Below, one piece after another: positions 18,241-26,235 of a DNA stretch of 64,000 nt. The position numbers and the translations under genes were made by a program. The DNA is from Caldilineaceae bacterium (GTDB lineage Bacteria > Chloroflexota > Anaerolineae > Caldilineales > Caldilineaceae): contig JAHBVH010000011.1 of the NCBI GenBank assembly GCA_019637645.1, positions 62,001 through 126,000 of the forward strand, read 5' to 3'. How positions within the stretch are numbered: position 1 is the first letter of the stretch; each line of letters starts with the position of its first letter. A model generated the notes under the pieces. The model had not been told where the DNA came from. It saw only the letters and a list, made by a program, of their open reading frames with translations, and searched no databases.

Positions 18241-20034
18241 TTAAGCGGGTTGCGGAATCAACAGATCCGGCACCGCTTCGCGGGCGCTCATCTGCTGCAT
18301 CTCTAGCACATGATGATAGTGACCACCAGCCGCGTCAAGCTGGGCATGGGTGCCTTGCTCAACAATCTGACCATCGCGCAACACAATAATGTGATCGGCG
18401 TGTTGCGCAGTCGCCAGCCGGTGGGCCACCAAGATCGTCGTCCGTCCTTTCATGACGGTGGCAATCGCAGCCTGCAAGAGGCGCTCCGTCTCCGCATCAA
18501 CGGCAGACATAGAGTCATCCAAGATCAAAATTTTGGGGTCAAGGAGCATGGCACGCGCAATGGCAATACGCTGGCGCTGTCCGCCCGAAAGACCTGCCCC
18601 CCGCTCCCCGATCCGCGTCTGGTAGCCTTCCGGCATAGCGGTGATAAAATCGTGGGCCTGCGCCAATTTGGCGACGCGCTCAATCTCAGCTTGGCTCGCA
18701 TCCGGGCGGCCAAAGGCAATGTTTTCGGCAATCGTAGCGCTAAAGAGGAGCGTATCTTGGGCAACCATGCCAATTTGGCTTCGCAAGTTGGTCAAATTCA
18801 GGCTGCGCACATCGCGGCCATCGACTTGGACATGACCAGAGGTGGGATCATAAAAACGGCCAATCAAGTGGATGAGCGTACTCTTGCCACTGCCTGTCGC
18901 CCCGACTACGGCCAGCGAAGAGCCCGCCGGAATCCGCAAATTGATATCAATGAGCGTCTTGGCCTTGGCCGTGGGGTAGATAAAGCTCACATCCTTATAT
19001 TCAATTTCCCCGCGCCATTCATCGGCATGGCGGGGAATGGTCACCAATTGGGCCGCAACTGGATCGGCGGGTGGGACAGGCGACTCAATGGTGACCGGTT
19101 CATCCAACAGTTCAAAGATGCGCACGGCGGCGGTGGCGGTTTGGCTCACGCTATTCAATTGCGTCCCTAGTGCATTCACCGCACCTAAGAGCAAGAGACT
19201 TAAGCTTAGCACAGCCACGAGCGCGCCCAACGTAATATCACCGTCCATGACACGATAGCCACCCACAAAGAGCAGACCAAGCTGCATAAAGCGTCCAACG
19301 CTACCGATGAGCGCCCACCGTTTGCTCCATAGATCGGTAATACTGAGGCTACCTGTGCGCACTTCGCCTTGCACCACTTGAAAACGGCCTTGTGCTTGCT
19401 CTTCTTGGGCAAAGGCTTTGACGACCTTAATGCCCGCCAAGCTATCTTGGAGCGTGGCCGACATCGTAGCCATCCGTTCATGTTGAGTCAGCCACGGCTC
19501 GGTCAACTCATGGTGGGCATAGTACATTCCTAGCCCGGATAACAAAACCGGTACGACCGCAATTGCCATCAGGTAGGCATCCTGTTGGAGCAGCGCAATC
19601 GATGCCAGGATGATGGTGAGAAAGTGGCTGGTGGCCTCCATGAGGATCTGGGAGAGAAAAATGCGGGTACTCTCTACATCACTGCTGACCCGATTCATGA
19701 GGCGGCCCGTCTGCTCCTTGTCATAGAAACTGAACTGCAGCGCCAACAATTTGCGATATAAGGCAGAACGCACATCGGTCATCACCAACTGACCGAGCTT
19801 ATTCTGGCCATAACTGTAGAAATAGGTTGCCACCACCCGCACCGCGGTGACTAACAACAACAAGCCAAGATAGGGCATGAGCAGATGAAACTGCTTGGCA
19901 CTAATGACGTCATCGACAATTGCCTTGATCACCAGCGGCGCAATCGCCAACATGGCGGAGAGGAGGACGTTGACAATACCGAGCTGGAGAAGGAGCTTTT
20001 TGTGAGGAGCAAGAAAAGTAAATAGTCGTAGCAT
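18241..20034 (-). CDS. ABC exporter half-transporter, degenerate-site subunit
   Basis: 597 residues from ATG 20034; a GTG seven codons earlier is less likely. Membrane domain about 1-320; Walker A VGATGSGKST near 380, Q-loop MVAQDTLLFSAT, canonical LSGGQRQRIAIARAML, but Walker B reads LILDDSMSAVD, with Asp where the catalytic Glu should be. H-loop LVAHRLATA is intact. Family knowledge says this subunit's own ATP site is hydrolysis-poor, while the site built with the partner's Walker motifs and this LSGGQ is active. It pairs with the gene at 16313. Confidence 0.9.
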   Translation of the reverse strand: MLRLFTFLAPHKKLLLQLGIVNVLLSAMLAIAPLVIKAIVDDVISAKQFHLLMPYLGLLLLVTAVRVVATYFYSYGQNKLGQLVMTDVRSALYRKLLALQFSFYDKEQTGRLMNRVSSDVESTRIFLSQILMEATSHFLTIILASIALLQQDAYLMAIAVVPVLLSGLGMYYAHHELTEPWLTQHERMATMSATLQDSLAGIKVVKAFAQEEQAQGRFQVVQGEVRTGSLSITDLWSKRWALIGSVGRFMQLGLLFVGGYRVMDGDITLGALVAVLSLSLLLLGAVNALGTQLNSVSQTATAAVRIFELLDEPVTIESPVPPADPVAAQLVTIPRHADEWRGEIEYKDVSFIYPTAKAKTLIDINLRIPAGSSLAVVGATGSGKSTLIHLIGRFYDPTSGHVQVDGRDVRSLNLTNLRSQIGMVAQDTLLFSATIAENIAFGRPDASQAEIERVAKLAQAHDFITAMPEGYQTRIGERGAGLSGGQRQRIAIARAMLLDPKILILDDSMSAVDAETERLLQAAIATVMKGRTTILVAHRLATAQHADHIIVLRDGQIVEQGTHAQLDAAGGHYHHVLEMQQMSAREAVPDLLIPQPA

Positions 20035-20094
20035 GATGGTTTCTAGCCATGGCACTGGTATGCGCTGGGATTGATCATTCGCGCTGAATGGAAG

Positions 20095-20125
20095 AGGTCT
20101 GTCCCCAATGCTGGCGGACAGACCT
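20095..20125. terminator. Ten-bp hairpin upstream of the exporter pair
   Basis: AGGTCTGTCC at 20095-20104 pairs with GGACAGACCT at 20116-20125 around an 11-base loop. It lies in the 265-base space between the frameshifted small gene and the exporter genes, all minus strand. It could end the transcript of the MBL-fold gene upstream. Confidence 0.45.
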
Positions 20126-20299
20126 TCAATTCTCGGTCGGTATTTGATATCCTCAAACGCATGACGATAAAAACGTATCGTAACTACTGCGGTTGTGCAT
20201 TATAGAGCAAAGAGAAAAATTGCGCTACCTGACTAATTGCGTGGGTGCGTTCCCGATGGTACTAAGGGGGCAGCGATCAAAAGGGGCCGCCGCCTGCTC

Positions 20300-20579
20300 T
20301 TACGCTGCCGGCGGGGAGGAAAGCTGAAGGAATTCTATATTGCTACCGTCGGTAAAGTCCAGTTGAAGATGCTTTGCATTTAAGCGAAATTGCTGAAGCG
20401 CTTGGCAACAGTGATCCGCCAAGCTATTAGCGGCGGAAGCGCGCCCACCGATTGTTGCGGCGGCTATGTTCAAAGAACAGACGGCTATCATCGGTAAAGA
20501 CGAGAATGGCTTGGGTATAGGTATCATTCGCGACATAGCGGAGCACTTGTTGTTGGGTCCGCGCGGCAGAGGTACTCAT
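20300..20579 (-). pseudogene. Frameshifted small gene after the MBL-fold hydrolase
   Basis: The ATG at 20579 overlaps the TGA of the MBL gene (ATGA). The frame encodes 50 residues with AILVFTDDSRLFFEHSRRNN and then stops at TAA-TAG (20427-20429). The next frame, open across the same point, continues as ASAANSLADHCCQALQQF to LQLDFTDGSNIEFLQL, which echoes the first half (FTDDSRLFFE vs FTDGSNIEFL) and ends at 20300. The simplest reading is one protein of about 85-90 residues broken by an indel near 20440. A sequencing error or two real small ORFs are alternatives. Confidence 0.45.
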
Positions 20580-21544
20580 GCCCTCGCCTCAAACAACAAT
20601 TGGTCACCCTGGCGCCGCCGTCGGATCAAGCCCTCGAGTTCCAGTAGGTCGAGATAGCCCACCAACATGCCCAACGCGCTAAAATGATCGGCATTCGCCG
20701 CCCCACCATAGAGGGCCGTTAAGAGCGCGCCAAAGGTACGTGGCTCTGCCTGGATTAGGTCATGACATTGGGCCGTGCGTTGGGCAATCCGGTTGCTTTG
20801 TCGCTCGATCAGGCCGCGATGATCCACAAAAGGCGCGCCATGACCAGGATAGACCCACTCAATCTCTAATTCCTCCACCAACGCCAGCGAATCCAGAAAT
20901 TGCGGCAAGCCAGGGATGCGTTCCTCGCTACCGTCTAAAGGCTCCTCCACCACCGGCGTCGGTGTAATTGGCAAGAGCATATCTGCCGACAAGAATTGGC
21001 GTGTGGTGGGTTGATAAAAACAAGTTTGGGTATTACTGTGGCCGGGGGCGTAGATAATCTGCCACGGTTCGCCACCGATCTCCAATACGCCTTCTAGCGG
21101 AAAGGTGACGACCCGTTCCGCGGGTACAGGCTCCCAAAGTAATAGGGTACGCGCCATGCCCGCTAGGATAGCGGCTTGTTGATCAGCACTCAACCCAAAC
21201 TCTTCCGCTACTATCTGCATAAAGGCCATCCGCTGTTGCCATTTGTGGGCCGGATTCACCGCCCACTCATAGTTAATGGCAGCTACCCAGATTTTGGCTT
21301 GGCTATGCGCGGCAATCTGACCAGCCATCCCGATATGATCCACGTGGGCATGGGTGATGATCACCCGTTGAATGTCCGCCATGGTCAACTGGTGTTGGGC
21401 CAACGCGGTGCTCAGCGCGGCCCAAGATTCATCACTCTTGACACCACAATCAACCAACGTGGGTACGGGATCTAAAAAGAGATAACTATTGACGGGGCTC
21501 ACGGCAAAAGGGATGGGTAGCTGGATCTGAATTGGGTGTGCCAT
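20576..21544 (-). CDS. MBL-fold metallohydrolase
   Basis: 322 residues. The metal-binding signature THAHVDHIG is at about residues 64-72, followed by YAPGHSNTQT near 173 and SADMLLP near 192, then YPGHGAPF near 241. The two last motifs fit the glyoxalase II/RNase Z-like layout. The C-terminal domain of about 80 residues (YGGAANADHFSALGMLVGYLDLLELEGLI) is helical and resembles the winged helix seen in some flavin-independent hydrolases of this fold. Substrate unknown. An ATGA overlap ties it to the small gene that follows. Confidence 0.8.
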   Translation of the reverse strand: MAHPIQIQLPIPFAVSPVNSYLFLDPVPTLVDCGVKSDESWAALSTALAQHQLTMADIQRVIITHAHVDHIGMAGQIAAHSQAKIWVAAINYEWAVNPAHKWQQRMAFMQIVAEEFGLSADQQAAILAGMARTLLLWEPVPAERVVTFPLEGVLEIGGEPWQIIYAPGHSNTQTCFYQPTTRQFLSADMLLPITPTPVVEEPLDGSEERIPGLPQFLDSLALVEELEIEWVYPGHGAPFVDHRGLIERQSNRIAQRTAQCHDLIQAEPRTFGALLTALYGGAANADHFSALGMLVGYLDLLELEGLIRRRRQGDQLLFEARA

Positions 21545-21648
21545 AGAAAGGAAATCCTGTCGAAAGTCGGCTAAATATGGATGGACCAGCGGAGAAAAGC
21601 CACCTACGGAGATAGTGATAGAAGGTCTACGCTAGACTTTGTCATCTA

Positions 21649-21678
21649 GTTGGCTCTGTGGTTCCCACAACCGCCAAC
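21649..21678. repeat. Second-type 30-bp inverted repeat, copy 1
   Basis: GTTGGC and GCCAAC bracket 18 bases, and the inner part (GTGG..CCAC) can pair further. The copy at 43314-43343 has the same ends and a similar centre. It touches the palindromic element at 21682. Confidence 0.55.
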
Positions 21679-21681
21679 GCA

Positions 21682-21714
21682 AGACCTGTCAGGTTTTGCA
21701 AACCTGACAGGTCT
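21682..21714. repeat. Intergenic palindromic element, copy C
   Basis: AGACCTGTCAGGTTT and its reverse complement AAACCTGACAGGTCT with a 3-base TGC loop. It lies 60 bases downstream of the stop of the Gfo/Idh/MocA gene on the minus strand. Confidence 0.8.
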
Positions 21715-21773
21715 TTGGGGACAAGCCGATTCTTGTCCGTAAGTTCTATCCTCATCGATAAACTTAACCGTGC

Positions 21774-22883
21774 TTAAAAGGTTGTGCGCAACGTTTGAGC
21801 TTGCCCCGTTGCAGCCGAGCGATACCCAGCATCGAAGATCTCGATCACATGGCGGGCATGTTCAGCGCTGGCAATGGTTGGCTTGCCGTCGCGGATAAAA
21901 TCTACCAATTGCATAATATCTTCGTACACATGGGCCTCTTCCTGGTTGCGATGCGGGCCGACCACATGAGGCAACGAGGCATTCGCACCATACTTTTCTT
22001 CTAGCTCGCGGCCGGGAAAGTCAATGGGCGTGTCGTTCAGCTTGCCACTGCGCAGGACGCCCTTGGTGCCCATAAACATGGGGCCCCAAGTGTCGGGGAT
22101 GCCACCAGCCGCCGCGCCATAGACAAAGGCAAACAAGCTGTCGCCAAAATCCAACACCATAAAGGTATTGTCGTCCATATCGGTGGGCAACATTTCACCG
22201 CGGAATTCCCGCTCGTGGATGCGCACGCCGGACATGGCCGTCACCCGCTTGGCTGGCCCAAGCACCCCAGTCAGCGCATGAAGCCCATAGACGGTCATAT
22301 CATAAAGGGGGCCACCACCAGGCCGGCGATAGTACCAGGCAGGATTGATATTGGAAAGGGGGTCGTCGCCGTGGCGCACGGACTCATTCTCGTGATATTT
22401 ACCAAAGGCCGAGCCGGTGGTGGCCCAAGTGAGGGTCCCCAACGCCCCTTCTTGGATCAATTCGCGATAGCGCTGGAACATCGGGCGCAACATTTGGCCC
22501 GGGCAAGAGACCAGCTTGACATTTTTCTGCTGGGCTAGGGCGATCAACTCATCGGCTTCGTCCACGGTAGTGGTCATGGATTTGTTGAAGTGAACATGCA
22601 ACCCTGCCGCGATGGCAGCCTTGCCCTGATCATAATGCAAACCAATGGGCGAGGCAATGGTAACGGCATCGCATTTCCCCGCGGCTAACAGCTCTTCGTA
22701 ACTTTCATAGGCATGGGGAATGTGGAAGCGCTCAGCAGCGGCTTGCGCACGCCCCGGAGCTGGATCACAAACAGCCGTCAGGCGGACGCGATCCTTTACA
22801 TCGTCCATATCCAGATGCGGTAAAATCCCGCGCACAGAGATACTCCCTGCGCCCACTACACCAAGACGTACAATGTCGCTCAT
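21774..22883 (-). CDS. Gfo/Idh/MocA family oxidoreductase (atypical EKP block)
   Basis: 369 residues. Rossmann loop GVVGAGSISVRG at residues 8-19 and C-terminal barrel with GGGPLYDMTVYGLHALTGVLG (about 188-208), which holds the usual D-x-x-x-Y-G-x-H catalytic arrangement. At the position where most family members have CEKP, this protein has HFNKSMTTTVDEAD near residue 93. The Lys is kept but the Glu and Pro are lost. Such proteins oxidise or reduce sugars and inositol derivatives; substrate unknown. The epimerase-like gene lies upstream on the same strand (135 bases). Confidence 0.8.
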   Translation of the reverse strand: MSDIVRLGVVGAGSISVRGILPHLDMDDVKDRVRLTAVCDPAPGRAQAAAERFHIPHAYESYEELLAAGKCDAVTIASPIGLHYDQGKAAIAAGLHVHFNKSMTTTVDEADELIALAQQKNVKLVSCPGQMLRPMFQRYRELIQEGALGTLTWATTGSAFGKYHENESVRHGDDPLSNINPAWYYRRPGGGPLYDMTVYGLHALTGVLGPAKRVTAMSGVRIHEREFRGEMLPTDMDDNTFMVLDFGDSLFAFVYGAAAGGIPDTWGPMFMGTKGVLRSGKLNDTPIDFPGRELEEKYGANASLPHVVGPHRNQEEAHVYEDIMQLVDFIRDGKPTIASAEHARHVIEIFDAGYRSAATGQAQTLRTTF

Positions 22884-22948
22884 CTTTATCTCTTCTTTCT
22901 CTGCTCGATTTTATAGATAGAAGTTACGCCGTTGATCAGCGTGACCAG

Positions 22949-22981
22949 AGACCAGACAGGTTTTCCAAACCTGTCTGGTCT
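22949..22981. repeat. Intergenic palindromic element, copy D
   Basis: AGACCAGACAGGTTT paired with AAACCTGTCTGGTCT. Relative to other copies, the T-to-A change in the left arm is matched by A-to-T in the right arm, so the stem is kept. The outer flanks TTGATCAGCGTGACC and GGCCCAAGTGCGTAAC are also present; total element 22924-22997. Confidence 0.85.
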
Positions 22982-23018
22982 GGCCCAAGTGCGTAACGCC
23001 GAATAGATATAGGACTTA

Positions 23019-23909
23019 TCATAAATACTCACGCCAACTGGTTTTGTGTTGCCAGCCAACAGCCTGTTTGAGCTTATCACAGTTGAGGAAAGATTGGTAA
23101 CCATTCAAGCCTTGCACATGGGATAGCAAATCGGGCCGGTAGCGCTCGACTAGCTCGAGCGAAGGTTCGAGACAGGTCGTGTCATCGCCATTGAGGAAAT
23201 AGACATCATGCGGCGGCAACGTCGTGGCCTTTTCCATTAACAAGCGATGGGCATCGGCCACATCTTCGCTCCCCACCCAACACCAGAGCCAATCACTCCA
23301 GGCGGTGGTGGGTTTGGCATTGGCAGCCATGGCCTGGCGGCGCTCAAGCGGGCAGATCCCAGCAATGCGGGTGACATAGGTGCGAATGCCATAGGCGCGT
23401 GTGTAGCTGGCAAGGTGATCTTCATTGGCCCGTTTGGTAAAACTATACGAATCTTCCGGCCAAGTGGGGTGGGTTTCGGTGATGGGCAGCCGCTCCACGG
23501 GGAAAGGAACACCACTAATGCGAAAGCCATGCCCCAAAGCACAGTTGCTCCCCGCCATGACGACCGTCTTTACCCCTGCAGCAACCGCCGCTTGCATCAG
23601 ATAATAGGTGCCGAGCATATTGGTTTTGAAGGTTGCGTCAAAGGGGTAGCCTTGCTCCGCTGCACGGGCGCGCAATTGCGGGTGATCGACCGGCCACGGT
23701 TGGGCACCAATATGTTGAATGGCATCAACCCCTTCCACCGCCCGTTGGCAGAGAGCGAAATTGGTTAAATCACCTTGTACCCAAGGGTAGTGTGCAAATT
23801 CGTCGGCAGGTGGTTTGCGGGAAAACAGAACTAATTCGTGATCAGCAGCCAACGCTCGAATGACATAGGCCGCCAATTTACCATTAGCACCGGTAATGAG
23901 AACTTTCAT
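23019..23909 (-). CDS. NAD(P)-dependent epimerase/dehydratase (extended SDR)
   Basis: 296 residues. Rossmann motif LITGANGKLAAYV at residues 4-16, catalytic Tyr-Lys pair in SYSFTKRANE near residue 153-162 (Y-x-x-x-K), and a preceding GSNCALG strand. The C-terminal LFNLCDKLKQAVGW is typical of UDP-sugar epimerases and uronate dehydrogenases. Uronate dehydrogenase-like enzymes look similar and would fit the galacturonate theme, but no diagnostic residue decides this. GGAG lies eight bases before the ATG. Confidence 0.75.
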   Translation of the reverse strand: MKVLITGANGKLAAYVIRALAADHELVLFSRKPPADEFAHYPWVQGDLTNFALCQRAVEGVDAIQHIGAQPWPVDHPQLRARAAEQGYPFDATFKTNMLGTYYLMQAAVAAGVKTVVMAGSNCALGHGFRISGVPFPVERLPITETHPTWPEDSYSFTKRANEDHLASYTRAYGIRTYVTRIAGICPLERRQAMAANAKPTTAWSDWLWCWVGSEDVADAHRLLMEKATTLPPHDVYFLNGDDTTCLEPSLELVERYRPDLLSHVQGLNGYQSFLNCDKLKQAVGWQHKTSWREYL

Positions 23910-24007
23910 GGTTGCTCCGCTTTCATCGAGTATTGCTCACCTGGCACAAATAGCATAGTGGGGAGTTTGGCCACATCAGCCCAGGTGCGAATACAGACTT
24001 ACACCAA

Positions 24008-24077
24008 CACATCCTTGCATTCACATCCTTGCATTCACATCCTTGCATTCACATCCTTGCATTCACATCCTTGCATT
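24008..24077. repeat. Five perfect 14-bp tandem repeats
   Basis: The unit CACATCCTTGCATT is repeated five times without mismatch, in an intergenic region. The unit is not a multiple of three. Perfect identity suggests recent expansion. Confidence 0.95.
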
Positions 24078-24239
24078 GGTCTAGCTTATGCGCCTAGAGC
24101 GATCGTGGCCTGGTGAGCAAGGTAGATTCTCAACAGGTCAAATTGTACTCGTTTTTTGCTTTTGAAACAACTTATCAATAAATCAATGGTACACATAGGC
24201 AGGCGGCAAAGAGCTCCTTTCGTACTTTCGTAATCGTCT

Positions 24240-24269
24240 TTGACATGTCCGCGAAACTGATGTTATGAT
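24240..24269 (+). promoter_or_regulatory. Sigma-70 type promoter upstream of sugar transporter genes
   Basis: TTGACA at 24240-24245 and TATGAT at 24264-24269, 18 bases apart. The expected start is near 24276, leaving about 450 bases of leader before the transporter gene, or a separate small RNA. Confidence 0.6.
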
Positions 24270-24310
24270 AATTGCTAGATTGATGAAGTCACAGGATGGT
24301 CTAGCCAAGC

Positions 24311-24327
24311 TTGTGCGAATCGCACAA
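24311..24327. promoter_or_regulatory. 17-bp operator-like palindrome
   Basis: TTGTGCGA-A-TCGCACAA is a perfect palindrome, 42 bases after the -10 box. Position and length suit a repressor operator acting on the sugar transporter. The regulator is not in the window. Confidence 0.5.
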
Positions 24328-24407
24328 AGCTCCCACTTTAGCAAAGTTGCACAACTGACCTTACCATCCGACCGACAATTCTTAGATTAGGTGATCAGCG
24401 TGACCAG

Positions 24408-24440
24408 AGACCTGACAGGCTTGTTAAACCCGTTAAGTCT
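24408..24440. repeat. Degraded palindromic element, copy E
   Basis: AGACCTGACAGGCTT on the left, but the right arm reads AACCCGTTAAGTCT, with several mismatches. The left outer flank GATCAGCGTGACCAG is intact. This copy appears to be decaying. Confidence 0.65.
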
Positions 24441-24589
24441 GGTCCACCTGCCTACCGCCGACAACGTATAAGAATTTTGGCACTTCCCAACGCGCCAATC
24501 ATCATTGCGCATCCGTCATGATCAGTTCCTGACTGCAACTCCTCATCTACCTTTAGTCTGACGCAACAATGCTTGGCCCTGAATTGCGT

Positions 24590-24619
24590 GTTGGTTGGTG
24601 AAGCAACTGACCAACCAAC
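24590..24619. promoter_or_regulatory. 9-bp inverted repeat before the transporter gene
   Basis: GTTGGTTGG at 24590-24598 pairs with CCAACCAAC at 24611-24619. It lies about 105 bases upstream of the binding-protein ATG, where a leader hairpin or operator could act. Confidence 0.4.
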
Positions 24620-24723
24620 GAACTTTAGCAAGGGCTCCATGTTCGCAAGTTATTGCAGTGGCCTGGTCATAACCATCTTTGTTCGCGCTCGAACAATCCA
24701 TCATTCAAAGGAGAACCTTTCGT

Positions 24724-26094
24724 ATGAAATACCACGCTGTGAGTCGCCGCGATTTTCTCAAATGGAGTGCCATGGCCAGTGGAACCCTCGCCCTCGCGGC
24801 CTGCTCGCCAGCCGCCGCACCAACCGGTGGGGATCAGGCCGCAACCGGCAGCGAAGCTGCGCCTACCACTGAAGGCAATGTGGTTAGCTATTGGGCCGGT
24901 TGGAGCCAATTGGAAGCAGCTATCATCAGCTTGCAGGCAACCGAAGAATGGCAAAGCCACATGGCCGGCACCACGCTCGACTATCGTGGCTCTGTCAACA
25001 ATGAGGCGATCCTGACCGCCGTCGCCGGTGGTACGCCGCCTGATTGCCATTCCAACCACGACTATCCAAATCTCTATACGCGTGGGGCAGTCCTGCCTGT
25101 TCAGGATATGGTCGAAGCCAGCGATATTGTGAAAAAAGAGAATATGCTGGAATGGACCTGGAATTATGCCTTTTTCGGGGGCGATATGATTGGCGTCCCT
25201 GGCATCGAGAGCTATGTACAATGGGGCTTGAACTATAATATCGATGCCGCCGAAAAAGCCGGCATTGATGTGGCAAACGCCCCGGTCACTTGGGAAGAGT
25301 TGTTGGAATGGCACAAAGCGCTCACCCTCAAAGATGATGCGGGCAACTTGCTCCAACTCGGCCTCGATCCCAATGACGCAATGGGAGGCGATGTGGACTT
25401 CCAAACCTCTTCGTTTGGGATCAAATGGTACGACGAAGCGACCAAGGAATTTGATCTCGATAACGAACGGATGGAGCAAATCTTCGCCATCACCTCCGAA
25501 TTTATCCGCTTTGCCGGTCCTGATCAATTTGCGGGGATGCGGCAAGTGCAGGGCAATGGTGGTTGGGGACAGGCTTTTGAAGCTGGTGTCCAGACCATGA
25601 TCATTGAAGGTTATTGGCACCCCGGCGAAACGCAGATTGTCAAGCCGGAAATCGCCCAGTATAACCGGGCCGTGTGGTCGCCGGTCTCCGAGGATCGCCG
25701 TGGCGTCAAGATGCAGGCGGTAAATTCCCATTTTGTGCAAATTTTTAAAGAGGCCAAAAATCCAACTGGAGCGTTCAAATTAGGTGAATTTTTCAACACC
25801 GTGTTGGCCTGCGATACCATCTTCAAGGAAGTGGGCTGGATCCACCCCATCAAAGAATTTATCCCCATGATCGATGCCAACGCCTTCCCCGGGCTCGACT
25901 TCTACGTCCAATCCGAAACCGAAGCCACCGAATGGCACCTGTTACGCCGTTGCCCCATTCACTGGTTTGTCAAAGACCAATGGGATGCCCTGCGCGATCA
26001 GGTGGCACGCGATCAGATCACGCCTGCCGAAGCGGCTGCCCAGTTAAGCCAGCGTGCGATCGATGAATTTGAGGCCCAAGGGCTCAATGGCTAA
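24724..26094 (+). CDS. CUT1 ABC transporter sugar-binding lipoprotein
   Basis: 456 residues. The start at 24724 has AAGGAGAA upstream. The N terminus SRRDFLKWSAMASGTLALAAC is a Tat-type signal (RR pair at 8-9) ending in a lipobox with Cys27, so the mature protein is anchored outside. WGLNYNIDAAEKAG, VTWEELLEWHKAL and the aromatic-rich GYWHPGETQ are standard for solute-binding family 1 (sugar). The two permease genes follow at once. The cognate ATPase is not present, usual for CUT1 systems that share an MsmK-type ATPase. The ligand is unknown; an oligosaccharide is likely. Confidence 0.9.
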   Translation: MKYHAVSRRDFLKWSAMASGTLALAACSPAAAPTGGDQAATGSEAAPTTEGNVVSYWAGWSQLEAAIISLQATEEWQSHMAGTTLDYRGSVNNEAILTAVAGGTPPDCHSNHDYPNLYTRGAVLPVQDMVEASDIVKKENMLEWTWNYAFFGGDMIGVPGIESYVQWGLNYNIDAAEKAGIDVANAPVTWEELLEWHKALTLKDDAGNLLQLGLDPNDAMGGDVDFQTSSFGIKWYDEATKEFDLDNERMEQIFAITSEFIRFAGPDQFAGMRQVQGNGGWGQAFEAGVQTMIIEGYWHPGETQIVKPEIAQYNRAVWSPVSEDRRGVKMQAVNSHFVQIFKEAKNPTGAFKLGEFFNTVLACDTIFKEVGWIHPIKEFIPMIDANAFPGLDFYVQSETEATEWHLLRRCPIHWFVKDQWDALRDQVARDQITPAEAAAQLSQRAIDEFEAQGLNG

Positions 26095-26149
26095 GGGCTT
26101 CCTACCATAGGCTTGCCCTACAACAAAGGTTTATAGGACTTGCACGCCC

Positions 26150-26182
26150 AAACCTGTCAGGTTTTGAAAACCTGACAGGTTT
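26150..26182. repeat. Intergenic palindromic element, copy F
   Basis: AAACCTGTCAGGTTTT paired with AAAACCTGACAGGTTT. It sits in the 141-base gap between the binding-protein gene and the first permease, where an RNA hairpin would separate a high-abundance binding-protein message from the permeases. Confidence 0.8.
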
Positions 26183-26235
26183 CTAAGCACAATACACCGG
26201 TTGTGTCAGTCCTCATTCAGTAAGGAGAGGAAGTT

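Larger units (their letters stand above)
23910..24723. other. Long intergenic region upstream of sugar transporter
   Basis: No credible gene; the short open frames here lack ribosome sites. It contains, in order, five 14-bp tandem repeats, a promoter, an operator-like palindrome, one degraded palindromic element, and a 9-bp inverted repeat, which are listed separately. Confidence 0.6.

Noticed and set aside
24008..24077. Possible CRISPR array
   Set aside because: Units are 14 bp with no spacers, no cas genes nearby.
24667..25740. Long minus-strand open frame (357 codons) within the sugar-binding protein gene
   Set aside because: It is antisense to a gene with signal peptide, ribosome site and recognisable domains; it has no family match and reflects codon bias.
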